Part shown: one piece after another, positions 34,704-46,844 of the stretch | Layout of the letters: each line of letters begins with the position of its first letter | Numbering within the stretch: the first letter of the stretch is position 1 | From: Hexactinellida sp. DTS-2022 | Lineage: Eukaryota; Porifera; Hexactinellida | Length of the DNA: 64,000 bases | Assembly (NCBI GenBank): GCA_028753945.1 | Contig: JAPNXP010000004.1 | Span: 2,294,001 to 2,358,000 of the forward strand | Direction of reading: 5' to 3' | Made by a program: the position numbers and the translations under genes | The notes under the pieces: generated by a model | What the model was told of the DNA's origin: nothing | The model's input: only the letters and a program-made list of their open reading frames with translations | Database searches by the model: none

Positions 34704-35124
34704 TTCTAATTTAATAGATCAGTTATGTGGCTCAAATTTATTTATATGAGACATTTCGACAGCGATTATTCCACGTTAGATCTTTCCGCTGACATATCAA
34801 CTGGTCATAGAAACGGTTAGGATGCTAAGAATTTAACCACGTGTCAATTTAGATTGTGCCACTGTATTAGCTGGAAACTGATTGCATGATTGAAATTCGT
34901 ATTCTGTGGTTATATTTCTTAGTCTTTAAAATTGTCTCAGAAATTCCTTTTGTGAAGATAGGTTGCTAACGTGATTTCGTTTCATTATTGGGATGAACAA
35001 TAAAACAAAAACAAAAGCTATTAGACGTTAGAAATAACAAATAATTAATTTTGAGAGAGATGAACTAAATCGTGTACGAAAATCTAATTGAGTATCCCCA
35101 GTGTATAATTGCGGAAAGTCTATG

Positions 35125-35260
35125 TATGGGCTAGCGCATATTCTATGTACCTATGCGCTAGCGCATAATCTATGTACTCTATGCGCTAGCGCATAGATAT
35201 CTATGCGCTAGGGTATGCGCTGAGTACTTTCAGCGCATGCGCTGAGTACTTTTTAATACA
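35125..35260. repeat. TATGCGCTAGCGCATA palindrome cluster
   Basis: GCGCTAGCGCATA or close variants recur about five times, separated by TCTATGTAC or ACTCTATG, ending in GCGCTGAGTACTTTCAGCGC. Strongly palindromic and GC-rich against the background. Confidence 0.75.
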
Positions 35261-35418
35261 TGATAAAACACACTTTTATGGTGAATTTCCTTATAGGGAA
35301 TTTAGATTTTTTTTTACCTAAATTGTGTTGTAAAAAAGCTAAACTTTTAAATATGTCCCTAAATCATACATTGAGAGACATGCTTTTAGACACACCCAGC
35401 CTTGTGTTTTAATAGTAC

Positions 35419-36029
35419 TGTACGCATAGATAATTGGTAATATCCACACACATCCAGGTAAGTGTAACTCTGCTTGATTGCTTGTAGAGTGGAATTTATC
35501 CCAGTGTGACCAAGTAAATCGTGATATTGTGCATAAACCTAACTAATATCTTCTCGAATAGGAACCTGAGCCTCAACTCGTTTTCATTCTGAACGATCTT
35601 CTAATAAAAGATTAATGGATTGTAAACAATAAGCAATTTTGAATTAAATCTTAGTGTTTCTCCTAAATTATTGCACAAATCAATTCTTTTTCTATTCCAA
35701 TTTTACACTAAGGTAATCATAGTTGCCCAAGCCTGGGAAGAATGGGTGCAATAATTGATAGGTGCATTATAATGGGAATATTATATTTAGGAGAATGAAC
35801 TTACTTTTTTCGGAGAGGGTATAATTTCCTCCCCTTCTCTTGAAATTCCATTGTCCTTGAGCGGAATGTTACAATTTTTCAGGAATGCAACCACTTTCAA
35901 GGAACTTGACAATTTCTCCAAATTCAGTAGAATTCATTTCAAATTTCAACGGTATAATAATTATCAACGTAGATCTTTACAGATAGTTTGTTTAGAGTAT
36001 AAAAGTCAAAAGAAAAGGATATTCGAGTA
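35419..36029. other. Non-coding stretch
   Basis: No supported gene, element end or repeat. Confidence 0.4.
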
Positions 36030-36528
36030 CAGTGCAACCTCTATAAGTGGGGTCTCTATAAATGGGGAACCTCCATAAGTGGGGAATTTTTTTACCATAT
36101 TCGTATATATCCATACAAATGAACCTCTAAAGCGGGGAAGTGGGGAATGGGGGACCATAAATTTCAAGGAGTTTTTATCTGCATACAAAACAACCTCCAT
36201 AAATGGGGGGAATGGACAAATCCTAACATGATTCTTATAAAATAATACAATATTTCCAATAAATCGACTCTAAAGTTCTACAGAAAAAATATTTTCGATT
36301 GATCTACTCTGATGTTTTTAGAAGAAATCACCTAGTGTAGATCAGCAGTTAACTAAATTGTCATAATATACAAATAATAACTATAACGTGCATTAATGTG
36401 TGTGTTATATGAATACTTTGTATAATATAGCATATATAATGTTTTTCCAATTGAATTTTATAACCGGGGAATGGGGGGCAATTGAAATTTTCGCCGTCCC
36501 ATGCTCCCCACTTATAGAGGTTCCACTG
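36030..36528. mobile_element. TA-flanked MITE (GTGGGGAA-rich)
   Basis: Ends CAGTGCAACCTCTATAAGTG / CACTTATAGAGGTTCCACTG, with TA at 36028-36029 and 36529-36530. CTCTATAAGTGGGG-type subrepeats follow the left end. Confidence 0.8.
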
Positions 36529-36608
36529 TATACTGATATTTACATAATTTTCGATTATATACTTCAATCCTAGTAAGTAGTAATGTAACGAACTGTGATC
36601 ATCTTAAT

Positions 36609-36638
36609 TAATATCCAACCACAACTGAATCTCGAGAT
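36609..36638. repeat. 30-bp inverted repeat, right arm
   Basis: Exact reverse complement of 32340-32369. Confidence 0.7.
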
Positions 36639-37054
36639 TCACCATTAATTAGGGAATTTTAACTCAAAACCTTGAAAAAAATTGTTACCAAACAATTTCT
36701 ACACTAGAGTCTTCTTCTGGACCCAAATAAACATAGAAAAAAAGTTACAAGCCCAAACCCGTGAGGAAAGTTTTTAACACGGGTTGCAGTTTCTGATTTT
36801 CCATAGTAAATCGCCGACATTTCTGGAGCTAACTTTCTCAAATCAGCTCCAATCAACTTATTATCACCATATTGGTACTCTGCGTTAAATTTCCAGCAAT
36901 TTGATATATCACATGTCCATATTTGGAAGAATTTTTCCCTAGCAACGCTGGAATGTCTTAGGAATGTGTAAAAATTCCATTATCAAATAGTGTTCCCATT
37001 TAATCAAGTGACCCCTCATTCGACTCCATTCAGCTACCTGAGTAAATTATACAC
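36639..37054. other. Non-coding stretch
   Basis: No supported gene or repeat. Confidence 0.4.
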
Positions 37055-37158
37055 ATACCTACACTCTAAAACGTGATTTTATGAAATTATTCGAGATTTA
37101 CAATTAATCTCGAAAATCTCGAATAATTTTATAAAATCACGTTATAGAGTGTCGGTAT
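37055..37158. mobile_element. Palindromic MITE
   Basis: About 45-bp arms, ATACCTACACTCTAAAACGT on the left and its near-exact inverse on the right, with AAATTATTCGAGATT near the centre. No clear target duplication. Confidence 0.65.
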
Positions 37159-38478
37159 GAGTAAAATTTTATATATTTATTATATTGTAAAATTTTATAT
37201 ATTTATTATGTTTATTTGTTTTTTTGCTTTGTGCTGAAAATACTGAATTATTATCCCAATCGATTCTTTGTAGGTATGTATCACTCATTTCAAACAACAC
37301 GATATTGGGAGAACATTAGACATTTTGACCGACAGCGTACGGTAACAGTTTCGAGAAATATATTAGTTCTGAGGCAAGATGCAGTACCATCCATATTCAC
37401 CAATTGCCCTTCTTACCTCAGTGACCACAATATCCATACGAAAAGGCTATCTAAAGACGATAAGGATCGATTGAGCTTAGAAGAGGCTTATTCACAGAGT
37501 TTGAGAGAAATGCTATCAGGGAATTAGAAAACGCGCTTACATTAACTCTGGTGAATTTCTTGGTTTAGACTGAGATGACGGTTCAAATGATAGCGATGAA
37601 TCCTTGCGAATTCTCTCCATTTTATGATTGGCCAACTAACAAATTTGTTAACTACTACCAAAACTAATAGAAGATATAGTATACTAACTCAGGTATTTTC
37701 ACACAAAAAATTACGGTATCTCTCCTGCTTGTTCGACTAATTCAATTATCAAGTTGCTTAATACTTCCACATGAACGAAATTTACTGGAAATAGAAGGTG
37801 ATTATTTTAAGGTACCTCAGGAAATCTCTTCTAATTTTCATAACAGAGAGCGACATGTAATACTTCAAATGGACGAAGTTCATATTCGTAGTGACGCATA
37901 TTATAAAGGTGGTAGAATTATTGGCTCTATCGACAATCCTAGAAATCCACCTACAATCGTGTTTGCAATGATAATTTCAAGTTTGATGAATAAATTTTCA
38001 ACTATTGTACATTTGGTTCCTTTGGGATCCTCTTCTGCTAGGGAACTGTACCCAATAGTTAGAAACACTATTCGTGATATTGAGAGTTGTAATATATTCG
38101 TAGAAGTTGTATGCACTGACAATTAACCCGTTGAATGTTAATTTATTCAAGTTATTTTCACATGATAGTGGAACCTTACAAACAAAGGTTAAACATCCTT
38201 GTAATCCCACTCGTAATCTTATATTATTTTTTGATATTGTTCATATTATTAAATCGATTGGTAATAACTGGCCAAATTTGAAAGATTATGACCGGACATT
38301 TATATTTCCTAAATTTGAGGATTGCACCCAAACATCAGTTAATAGTATCAATACCTATTGCCAACCTTAATCTGGATCCTATTGAAATGACTAGTTCTCT
38401 TTACCCGTCAATCTGTTATGCTGTATTTGAAGATCTCCGAAACATGTACAAGGCTGACAAATTATCTGCTATTAAGAG

Positions 38479-39263
38479 CATGGCCGGATCATGAGTCTCT
38501 TGGATCATAGGCTGGGTAGAATTAGGGGCCCCTTCCTCCCTTCAACCAAAATATGGATCACAAAATAACTATAGTTAAGTGCACAAGCCCTTCGACCTCA
38601 AGTTAACTGCCGATACGAGGACTTACACATGACTAAACAATTGATTACATAGTTTTAGTAAATATTTGTCATAGTTATACACATCCCTTAAGCATTTTGC
38701 ATCTTACAATTTGTTACGTATAATACCCGATGAAAGCTCTAAACATATGAATATCTGACGCTATGAATAAATTACTAACAAAACTAAATAAACTGAAATC
38801 ATGTAGGTTGAGTTTGCAGGTAATCACAAAACCTCAAGATGTGGAGTGAATTTAATATGTGAATATGTAGAGTGAATTTAACGAAATCTAATATAATAAT
38901 CACATTTCATTCCCACACGACATAATAAAAACTGAAATAGTTATTCCCAAATATGTGCCTTTATAAAGTCCAAATCCTGTTATGTCAGTGTGTAAAATTA
39001 CCCATACTTGCAACTTTTCAGATTTCTGGAGTTTGTGATCATTCCAAATTAATTCTGGACAAACACACAAATAAGCAACAATTGTGCTTTTAATATAGTA
39101 TAGATTGTAATGTCATTACTTATTAGTAGGCCAAGAACTACGCTTTGATAGATCAACAATATATTAATTAATGTAAACTTACGACTAGCAGATTTTATCG
39201 GGCCCCCAGAACCAACGGGCCCTAGGCTGCAGCCTACTTAGCCTTTTGGGTGATCCGGCCCTG
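38479..39263. mobile_element. hAT element in P-element gene, first
   Basis: Ends CATGGCCGGATCA / TGATCCGGCCCTG. The 8-bp duplication ATTAAGAG lies at 38471-38478 and 39264-39271. Taking it and one duplication out restores the P-element frame. The interior carries a fragment of a family-2 Helitron-like start on the minus strand (about 39060-39113). Confidence 0.92.
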
Positions 39264-39670
39264 ATTAAGAGAGCCCCAAAATTAAATTCAAAAGCTTGTT
39301 GGACATCTAAAATGGTTCGACTAAACTTAAACCTGGCTATCAAAATTTTCCACGAATCTACAGCTGCTGGACTCTTGAGTTACACTATTAGTCATAAAAT
39401 TACTCACCAGACAGTCGAATTCCTAAATCTAATTAATAAGTTTGGAATATTTTCAACGTCAATTGGATGAGAAAGAATATTCGCTTTAAAAATCAATACA
39501 TGGCTCCCCTCCGTTTACACGATGAACGTATATCCTTTTTGGATATAATAGTAAATTGGTTAGATTGTTGGAAGCCCTTGCCTGCTTCGAGAGGAAAGCT
39601 AACACCTCAAACCTTTACTAGCTTTAAGCATAAATGTATTGCTCTTCCCATGCTATTTTAGAGACTAACC

Positions 39671-40595
39671 CAGGGATCTTCAACCTTTTTCATCCGAGAG
39701 CCAAATATAAGTTTTCTATTAATCTAGTGAGCCGCATTAAGATTAAGGAATTAACATAATATATTTTTTGTATTAAATATATTATCCATGGCCGTAGGAC
39801 CAGGTTAGCTCGCACCAATATTTAGGTAGCCGCATAAATATTCGGTACCATAATTTAATCACACTAACGTGACATAACTTCGTGCACCAATAGTATTTGT
39901 CTTGCTATGGGCCTGATATTTTAATATTTGCAGGCTTGAATTGTTTGATTGTTCTTTCAAATGACACCTAAGTTAGGTTTCATTTCTGTCTATGAAATAA
40001 TACTAACGTTTTGTGCTGGTGATCATCAGTCATTTATTTGATCTTAATAATCTTAGAATGCCTCACAATTTTATCTACGTAAATCCAAATAAGCCAGCTA
40101 TCCTTCCATATTTAAATGGCAGGATACAACCCAGCTACGCTAGCCTCCTTGAAGTCTGTCCTGCGATCTTTGTTGATGAATTGAAATGTCTGTCCAGTCG
40201 TGCATTATTTACTACATTTTGTCCAGGAAATTTTAATTGGGGGAAAAGCAATGCCTAATTATTGTTTATTTCATCGCTTATTTTTTACATTTGAAAATGT
40301 GATGTTCAAGCAGCGAACGAGCGAAAATTCTTTGACGTTCGACCCCACAAGGAATATGTCCAGAGAAATGAACCAATGTCTAGTGGAATTGTTGGCATGT
40401 GTCCAGGGAATTGTCGGACAAAGTTGACATGTATGAAAGATGTGCATTAATCTCGAAGCTAGGTCGTTGATAATCTTCGAATCGTTGTATTAAGATGGAG
40501 ATTCAATAACTCATTTTCACAAATGGTCCTGCGAGCCGCACACTTGATGCCCAAGAGCCGCAAAAGGCTCGCGAGCCGCAGGTTGAAGACCCCTG
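39671..40595. mobile_element. hAT element in P-element gene, second
   Basis: Ends CAGGGATCTTCAACC / GGTTGAAGACCCCTG. The 8-bp duplication GACTAACC lies at 39663-39670 and 40596-40603. No intact transposase; the short frames inside (40013-40427) match nothing I know. Confidence 0.93.
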
Positions 40596-40891
40596 GACTA
40601 ACCCAAGAATGTGGTTTTGAGTATCTATTATCATCTAGAATTAAAACGACCATTTGGAACACCATTTCGGACTCTATAGAGTATAGACAAATGTCGGGTT
40701 CCCAATACCATATATATCTTTGCCAAATTTTAGAAAGTGAACGTCAGCTTCAGCTTTCAAATATTATTATTATGTTATTTTGCATAAAACAACATTCTCA
40801 AACCAGTGAATGCCAATCATCCCTTAAGGAATACTTAAAGGCTTTTTTAGCGGATAGTAATGAAGAAATGCCCGTAGTTATTGATCTAGAA

Positions 40892-41487
40892 CAGTGGTTC
40901 TCAAACTTTTCACAGCGCGTACCACTTCATCAAATATTAGGGTCTCCGCGTACCACCATAATAACCGATATTTAAATTTTAAATACACCCCTGAAAACGA
41001 CGTACATCATCTCGTACTAAAGTACATTTCTATTGTATTTAATAACTATTCAATTTTGATGTATTTTTAAAGTATAATGATCTACCCCCTCTCAAGGGCA
41101 TAGCTAGGAGAAAGTCTCTCCGCGGTCAAATGTGCAAGCAGCGAGCGTAGCGAGCGACCAAAGGGGGTTTGGGGAGTATACCCCCAGGATTTCTTTGCAG
41201 AGTTAATGTAACTACTGATCTACCAGCAGGAAGCATAATTTGCTAACAAAAACAAAATACAATTGATTTAGAATGTGTAATCTAGCAACATTAGAGAATT
41301 GAAGGTATTGACGGTGTTGAATAATATCAACAATAAACTGCCAACAATTCAAAGGCTTAATTAGGGTAGGAACAAGTGTCCCCCCCCCTTCCCCTGACTC
41401 CTCTTCCCTCCGCCTATAGCTACGCGTACCACTAGAAGGAGCTCGCGTACCACCAGTGGTACGCGTACCACAGTTTGAGAACCACTG
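40892..41487. mobile_element. hAT element in P-element gene, third
   Basis: Ends CAGTGGTTCTCAAACTTTT / CAGTTTGAGAACCACTG. The 8-bp duplication ATCTAGAA lies at 40884-40891 and 41488-41495. GCGTACCAC repeats lie near both ends. Confidence 0.93.
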
Positions 41488-41497
41488 ATCTAGAATA

Positions 41498-42474
41498 TCT
41501 ATATATTAATATCGAAATTGTTGTCTGTTTGTGTGTTTGTTTGTGTGTTTTCCAGAATTAATTGAATTGACTACGAGACTCAGAAAGCTAAAAATTTGTA
41601 TACAGAGGTAATTTTGTATTGCGACAACGATCTATTGGTTTTCTAAACGAAAGAACGGGATTATGACGTCATAAACGCACATATTTGGGAATAACTCTCA
41701 GTTTTTATTTGATTCGCCCACAATTTTAGATGGCAAGACAACATGCAATGAGACACACGTATACCGATTTATGGGAATGTGACGTCACGTAGGAACTAAT
41801 TTGGAATCAGCTCTTACACTTTTGGTTCAATCGACAAATAATTTTTTCACATTATAAAAGAGAATGTATTGCATCTCTCTATAAATTTTTATAATTTTCG
41901 CATTTAATCTGAGCCAGGCAATAACAAAAATGTAACCTCCATATGCTGCTTCATTGCACATATTGAGGTTTGATGATTTAATCTTCACCTACATTATTTC
42001 CGAAATTGCATACTTGATTAATCCAGTTTGGCTTCCATCAGTTTATTTCTATTCGTGATTATTTAATTTACGTCAATCACATAAGCATGCATAATATTAC
42101 TATCAAAGTAATTCAACTATCTACAATATCTATATCTTCTGCATTATTAATGACAGACATATTGATGATGCAGCGAATTAATAATAATCAAACAATTCAC
42201 TAGCAGTAAACCCTGGGTTAGTAAATAACATTAATTAATTAATTAATTAGTTGACATACTTGGTTCCGAAATAGCAGCTTTCTGAATTGAGTATTTGTAA
42301 TTTATAAGTCACAGGTTTAATATATTTAATATGAGTGATATTTGAGGAGTAAGGCCGCGAAGCGGCAGTTAATTAATTGTTTTGCGTAGTGTCTAACACG
42401 AACGAACAAAAGTCGCGAAGCGACCTTTGTAAGAGAGTGATCCGTCGCGAAGCGACCGAGACCGAAGGGCTCGT
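41498..42474 (+). mobile_element. Helitron-like non-autonomous element, family 2
   Basis: Starts TCTATATATTAATATCG, then TTGTCTGTTTGTGTGTTTG, and ends GTCGCGAAGCGACCGAGACC followed by GAAGGGCTCGT. Hairpins GGCCGCGAAGCGGC and GTCGCGAAGCGAC precede the end. No target duplication is visible. It abuts the third hAT in the P-element gene. Confidence 0.55.
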
Positions 42475-42873
42475 TATATTAATGAGATAAAGAAAATACG
42501 AAATATATATTTGAGAACTCTCAGGTAGAGAGTCTTAATTATGTCGCAGGGTATGCCGTCTTTTCTTAAATAAAACAATCTAGGGAATGTATGGAATGTC
42601 AAACATTTTAACCTCACCTAAAGATATTCAGGTTACAATGACACAAATTTTCCTTTAATACATTTTCTAGATAGAGGTTCACTTAAATACACATCAGAAT
42701 GTGTCTATCAATCTGTGAGTATTATGTATGAAATATTTCTTAAGATTGATAGTCATTCAGATTTAAGTAAAGTTTTTATGAGGGCTCTTATCGTCGAAAA
42801 TTGGTCCAATTAGCAATGTTAGTTATTTAAAAAAAATAATACTGAGATCTGGAGCGATTGGTGTATCTGTATG
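42475..42873. other. Non-coding stretch
   Basis: No supported gene or repeat. Confidence 0.4.
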
Positions 42874-43035
42874 CAGTGGTGTTTTGCCAAAAAAAAGAAG
42901 TGGGGGGGGCGCTCCCTTTTCAAATTTAGCATTTTCTTAGAAAACATAGGTGAAAACGGCCCCCAATAATGAATCTATAGATAACTTATAGGAAGGAGCG
43001 GCCCCTGGCATGTAAGCGCCCCCTCCTAGCGAAAT
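42874..43035. mobile_element. Truncated hAT-like element (CAGTGGTGTTTTGCC family)
   Basis: Nearly identical over its first 100 bp to the complete element at 61440-61632. The right terminus is missing. Confidence 0.7.
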
Positions 43036-43569
43036 AAATAGTAGATACTCCTGTCGCTAATTGTATATTATCAAAGAAAGTTAAGAACTATAATGCCATG
43101 GTTAACGGTCGTGATAATTCTAAGCTGCAGAAATACAGTAACTAATTTTTTGTACTTCATTAGATGTCTACTAACAAGTTGTTCCCCAAATCGTCTGTAT
43201 ACCTACATACCTACTTTCAAGTGACGAAGACATTAAGACCTATCTTTCAACAACCTTTATTATCAACGAACTATATTTTCATTTGTTCAGCTGTCGACTT
43301 ATATATTATCTATAATTTATTAATCATGTGTGTTCCTTGGATTTTATATTATTAAACAATATTCAAGGTGCATAATAATTTCATGTTATAAAGTTCCTTA
43401 ATTTTAACGACACTGTATCAAGATTCGGGTTCAAAATAATATAATATTATAATATATAATAGTAACCTTGTTCAAATTTGTAATACTATTTAATTTCACT
43501 TATATAGTTCATTAACTATACTAGTTAGTCCATGGTCCAAGTTTTTTAAGCGTACCATTGCCTTAGGTA
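43036..43569. other. Non-coding stretch
   Basis: AT-rich, no supported gene. Confidence 0.4.
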
Positions 43570-45000
43570 TAGAATGCTATGCATAGGTTTAATGGTGATT
43601 TAATGAATAAAATGACATAGTGCATTGAAATCAACCACTTTAAAAAACAGTTAAAAATGTCTTGAAGCACTTTGACGGGTAAATGTCTTTTGAATATAGA
43701 AATCAATACTGGAATAAGACCGAATGGAATAAGACCGAAAAAAAATCAGTACTGGAATAAGACCGAATGGAATAAGACCGAAAAAATATAAGGGCTGCTT
43801 TTCACCCTGATCAATATTAGACACTTAGAAAGGCGAGCGTTTTAACCATTCTCCATAAAAGACAATTAGAGTGGCCAGTGTTTTCCCCATGATACATATA
43901 TCACACTTAAAAAGGCGAGTATTTTCTCCATTAATCACATAGTCGGGTGTTTTCTCAATGAACCATAATTCACGCTTAGAAAGTCGAGGTTTCACTTTTA
44001 TTCTTACCAATAGATACGTATTTCAGAGTAGTCCTTATATTATTCGGTCTTATTCCAGTACTGATTTTTATTTCGGTCTTATTCCATTCGGTCTTATTCC
44101 AGTACTGATTTTTTTTCGGTCTTATTCCATTCGGTCTTATTCCAGTACTGATTTTTTTTCGGTCTTATTCCATTCGGTCTTATTCCAGTACTGATTTATT
44201 TTCGGTCTTATTCCATTCGGTCTTATTCCAGTATTGATTTTTTTTCGGTCTTATTCCATTCGGTCTTATTCCAGTCCTGATTTTTTTTCGGTCTTATTCC
44301 ATTCGGTCTTATTCCAGTCTTAGAAAATCAGATTTTCTGCCTAGATTTTCGGTCTAATTCAGTCAACTCGTAATTATAGTCAAATATCGAGTACTAAACT
44401 CCTGAAACTTCACCTCTGAGAACATCCATAAGTTTAATAGGGATTTAAAGAAGGTATGTCCCATTCAACCAAAGTATTAAATTGTACAAAATATCCCTGA
44501 AGTACTTTGCCGGTAAATGTCTTTTGAATATAGTAATTAAAGTCAAATATCGTGTACTAAACTCCTGAAACTTCACCAACGAGAATATAAATAGGTTTAA
44601 TGGGGATTTAAAGAAAAAGATTTAATTACTAATTTCATTTAAACCAAGTACTAAACTGTACAAAATGTCCAAGGTGTTTTTTGCAGAATAATATCGTGTT
44701 AAAAAACTAGTCGTAGTCAAAATCGAGTGCATAACTACTGAAATTGCAATCCTGGAAATTTCATAGGTTTAATGGTCGTTTAATGAAGAAAAACGAAATA
44801 TAGCATTTTATTCTAACAAAGTATTCAATTGTAGAAAATGTGCATGAAGTGTTTTGCCGGATTAATGTCGTGTTAAAATTGTAATTGTAGTCAAATATCG
44901 AGTGACAAAACTACTGAAATTTCAATTCTGGAAATTACATAGGTTTAATGGGGATTTAAAGAAGAAAGATTAAATTTAACCACGTGGAATTCAAATCTGA
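43570..45000. repeat. Satellite-like family S3, second locus
   Basis: Four to five diverged units of about 170 bp (GTAGTCAAATATCGAGT, ACTCCTGAAACTTCACC, TAGGTTTAATGGGGATTTAA, GAAGTACTTTGCCGG in order). One unit is split by the fold-back element at about 43700-44330. An uninterrupted unit at 44510-44560 shows what the empty site looks like. Confidence 0.75.
43700..44330. mobile_element. Fold-back element with inverted 43-bp tandem arrays
   Basis: The right array (about 44037-44325) repeats a 43-bp unit, CGGTCTTATTCCATT then CGGTCTTATTCCAGTACTG then a T run, about six times. The left array (about 43700-43786) carries about two units in reverse complement. The core between them contains AAAGGCGAG repeats. 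It lies inside an S3 unit. The architecture recalls Foldback-type elements with tandemly repeated inverted ends. Confidence 0.75.
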
Positions 45001-45278
45001 TATCAGAATTAATATATTAATATTGCATCAAAATGGTCACAAATTAATTATTTAATTAGCTAATTATATATCTAATGAGTTTAAAGCCTCCATAAAAATG
45101 TTATCCGAAGATTTTTCTGTTTCATTATACTTTACATATATTTTCATGTAAATATCCATTTTGTAGCATCTACTATTGTTATTATGCCTAACCTCAAATG
45201 TCTGGATACAAATTATTGCTGTTCAAATACTTTAGGTCGGTTAGTGTATATCACATCATGTATCAAATCATATATATT

Positions 45279-45576
45279 AAGTGGCGTGCCGTGACCATTT
45301 TGAGTCGGGGGGGGTGTAAATTCTTGGTTTACCGACCAACATGCATTCTTCCTATCGTGGAGGTAGATAGATAAAATATTTCACAATTTCCCTGACCCAG
45401 CAGTGCTGCAACTTCTAGCGTTACTAACGTTGACTGCATCGACGACACTAATAAATTATAATTCTGAAAAAATTGATTCTAATCGATCGGTTTACCGGCG
45501 ACACAGGAATTACCGACCAAATAAGAAAAAGTGGGGGGGTGTCACACCCCCACACCCCCCCGCACGGTACGCCCTG
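45279..45576. mobile_element. hAT-like non-autonomous element
   Basis: Ends AAGTGGCGTGCCGTG / CGCACGGTACGCCCTG, with near-duplicate flanks TATATATT (45271-45278) and TATATATC (45577-45584). ACCGACCAA recurs inside both ends. Confidence 0.55.
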
Positions 45577-45757
45577 TATATATCATATCATATATTTCAT
45601 ATGATATGCATAAAACCATATACAGCAGCGTTTCTCCACTTTTTTCAGTAATTCTCCCCCCTAGCAAATCGCGGAAGTACCCATTTCCCCCTCACCGATT
45701 GTATTATATTGTCCTGACCGAAGGGCAGATTCCAATTCTAAGCCAAACAATCTATAA

Positions 45758-46333
45758 TCTATACTATTAGAAACACAAACCTCTATATAAGTATATATGA
45801 ATATATTTGTTTGTATGTTCCGAGTTGATTGAATAAAGTGGTGGTTTCCAGATGTGATTATTGGCATATAGGGGTAACCTTTGCCACCCGCCAACAATTT
45901 GAGGTTTCCACTCAAAATTTATCATACCTCGACAAGTTACGACGTCATTGTCAATTTCGAGAACCTTGAAAATTAACTTTATCGCACATAATTCGCCCCT
46001 CTACTAACTTATCATAGGAAATTAACGTGCCAAGAAATTAACCATGCGGACAGGATGCTCACACAAGATTTCCAATATTCTGACTCATTATCGCGTGATT
46101 ACGTAATCACTAAGTTTCACATTGTTAAATTTGACTATTTAGGTCTATTTACGCTTTATATTTGTTGCAGTCAGAAGCCGTTTCCAGTTGAAACGCATTT
46201 CAACTGGAAACGGCTTCTGACTGCAACATCATCAATGTTAGATTAGAAATACATAAATCATACACCAACCGCGAATCGGTTGGTGTGTGGTTGTGTTCTG
46301 CTGCGAAGCGATTTAGCAAGCGAAGCGCGCTAG
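45758..46333 (+). mobile_element. Helitron-like non-autonomous element, family 1
   Basis: Starts TCTATACTATTAG and ends GCGAAGCGCGCTAG, after the hairpins CCAACCGCGAATCGGTTGG and GCTGCGAAGCGATTTAGC. CTAG at the end fits the CTRR rule of Helitrons. Two further copies lie at 34343-35418 and 50851-51354 on the minus strand. A perfect hairpin with 31-bp arms (46163-46193 / 46198-46228) is present here but not in the copy at 50851. Confidence 0.65.
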
Positions 46334-46844
46334 TTTCTATGTATATTTGTATACCAGCGGTTCCAAACTGATCCATAAGGTTCAAAAATAAAATTTTGTC
46401 AATGGGAGGATGGTTATTTGGTCTATCAATGGTGTAAAATTATTACGTATATGGGATTTATGGGTGAATATTTTTGAAATCCGTTGATATATAAACTTGT
46501 ATTTATTTCCCTCTTAATAACACCATTCTATTTAGACACAAAACAGATATAATGTCTAATAGATATATTTCGGATGTTAGAGCAAAGTTAAGATATCACG
46601 AGTGACCTCTCGATTGGTTAGTTTGGTCTCCAAATCAACTAGTGTTCATTTTCTACCATCAACTTTAGGGAAAACTATTTCAATACAGAGTTATATTAGC
46701 CTCCAACTAGTCAGGATTTTCATCAAGGTTCACAAATCCCAATATATCTAAGCAAAATCAACAATATAAGACATATTTATAATCTTAAAACTGAAGTTTC
46801 AGAATATACTTGCTTTTCCTATGAATGTGATATTTTACGATCAG

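Larger units (their letters stand above)
34343..35418 (-). mobile_element. Helitron-like non-autonomous element, family 1 (enlarged copy)
   Basis: On the minus strand it starts near GTACTATTAAAACACAAG and ends with CAAGCGAAGCACGCTAG (CTAG at 34343-34346), preceded by the hairpin CCAACCGCAAAGCGGTTGG. About twice as long as the copies at 45758-46333 and 50851-51354 because of unrelated DNA in the middle (about 34600-35300). Confidence 0.6.
37274..41497 (+). pseudogene. THAP/P-element transposase pseudogene, copy 1
   Basis: After an acceptor (TTTGTAG at 37267-37273) comes the second half of a THAP zinc-finger domain ending DAVPSIFTNCPSYLS. About 37690-38122 encodes the start of the P-element core with MDEVHIRSDAYYKGG (first catalytic Asp) and VVCTDN (second). 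A frameshift near 38126 moves the frame to PLNVNLFKLFSHDSG and FFDIVHIIKSIGNNW, the GTP-binding-like region. The frame then continues through LSAIK..RAPKLNSKACW, interrupted by a hAT, and LTQECGFEYLLSS, interrupted by another hAT. It reaches MSGSQYHIYLCQILESER, the region that carries the C-terminal catalytic block in this family, and is cut by a third hAT after VVIDLE. An in-frame TAG precedes the second hAT. The family relative is THAP9 / P transposase. Confidence 0.85.

Noticed and set aside
40013-40427. Captured host exons in the second hAT element
   Set aside because: Short overlapping frames without domain or splice support.
44037-44325. CRISPR-like array of regular repeats
   Set aside because: The 43-bp units are contiguous, without unique spacers, and an inverted partner array is present. 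Eukaryotic fold-back element.
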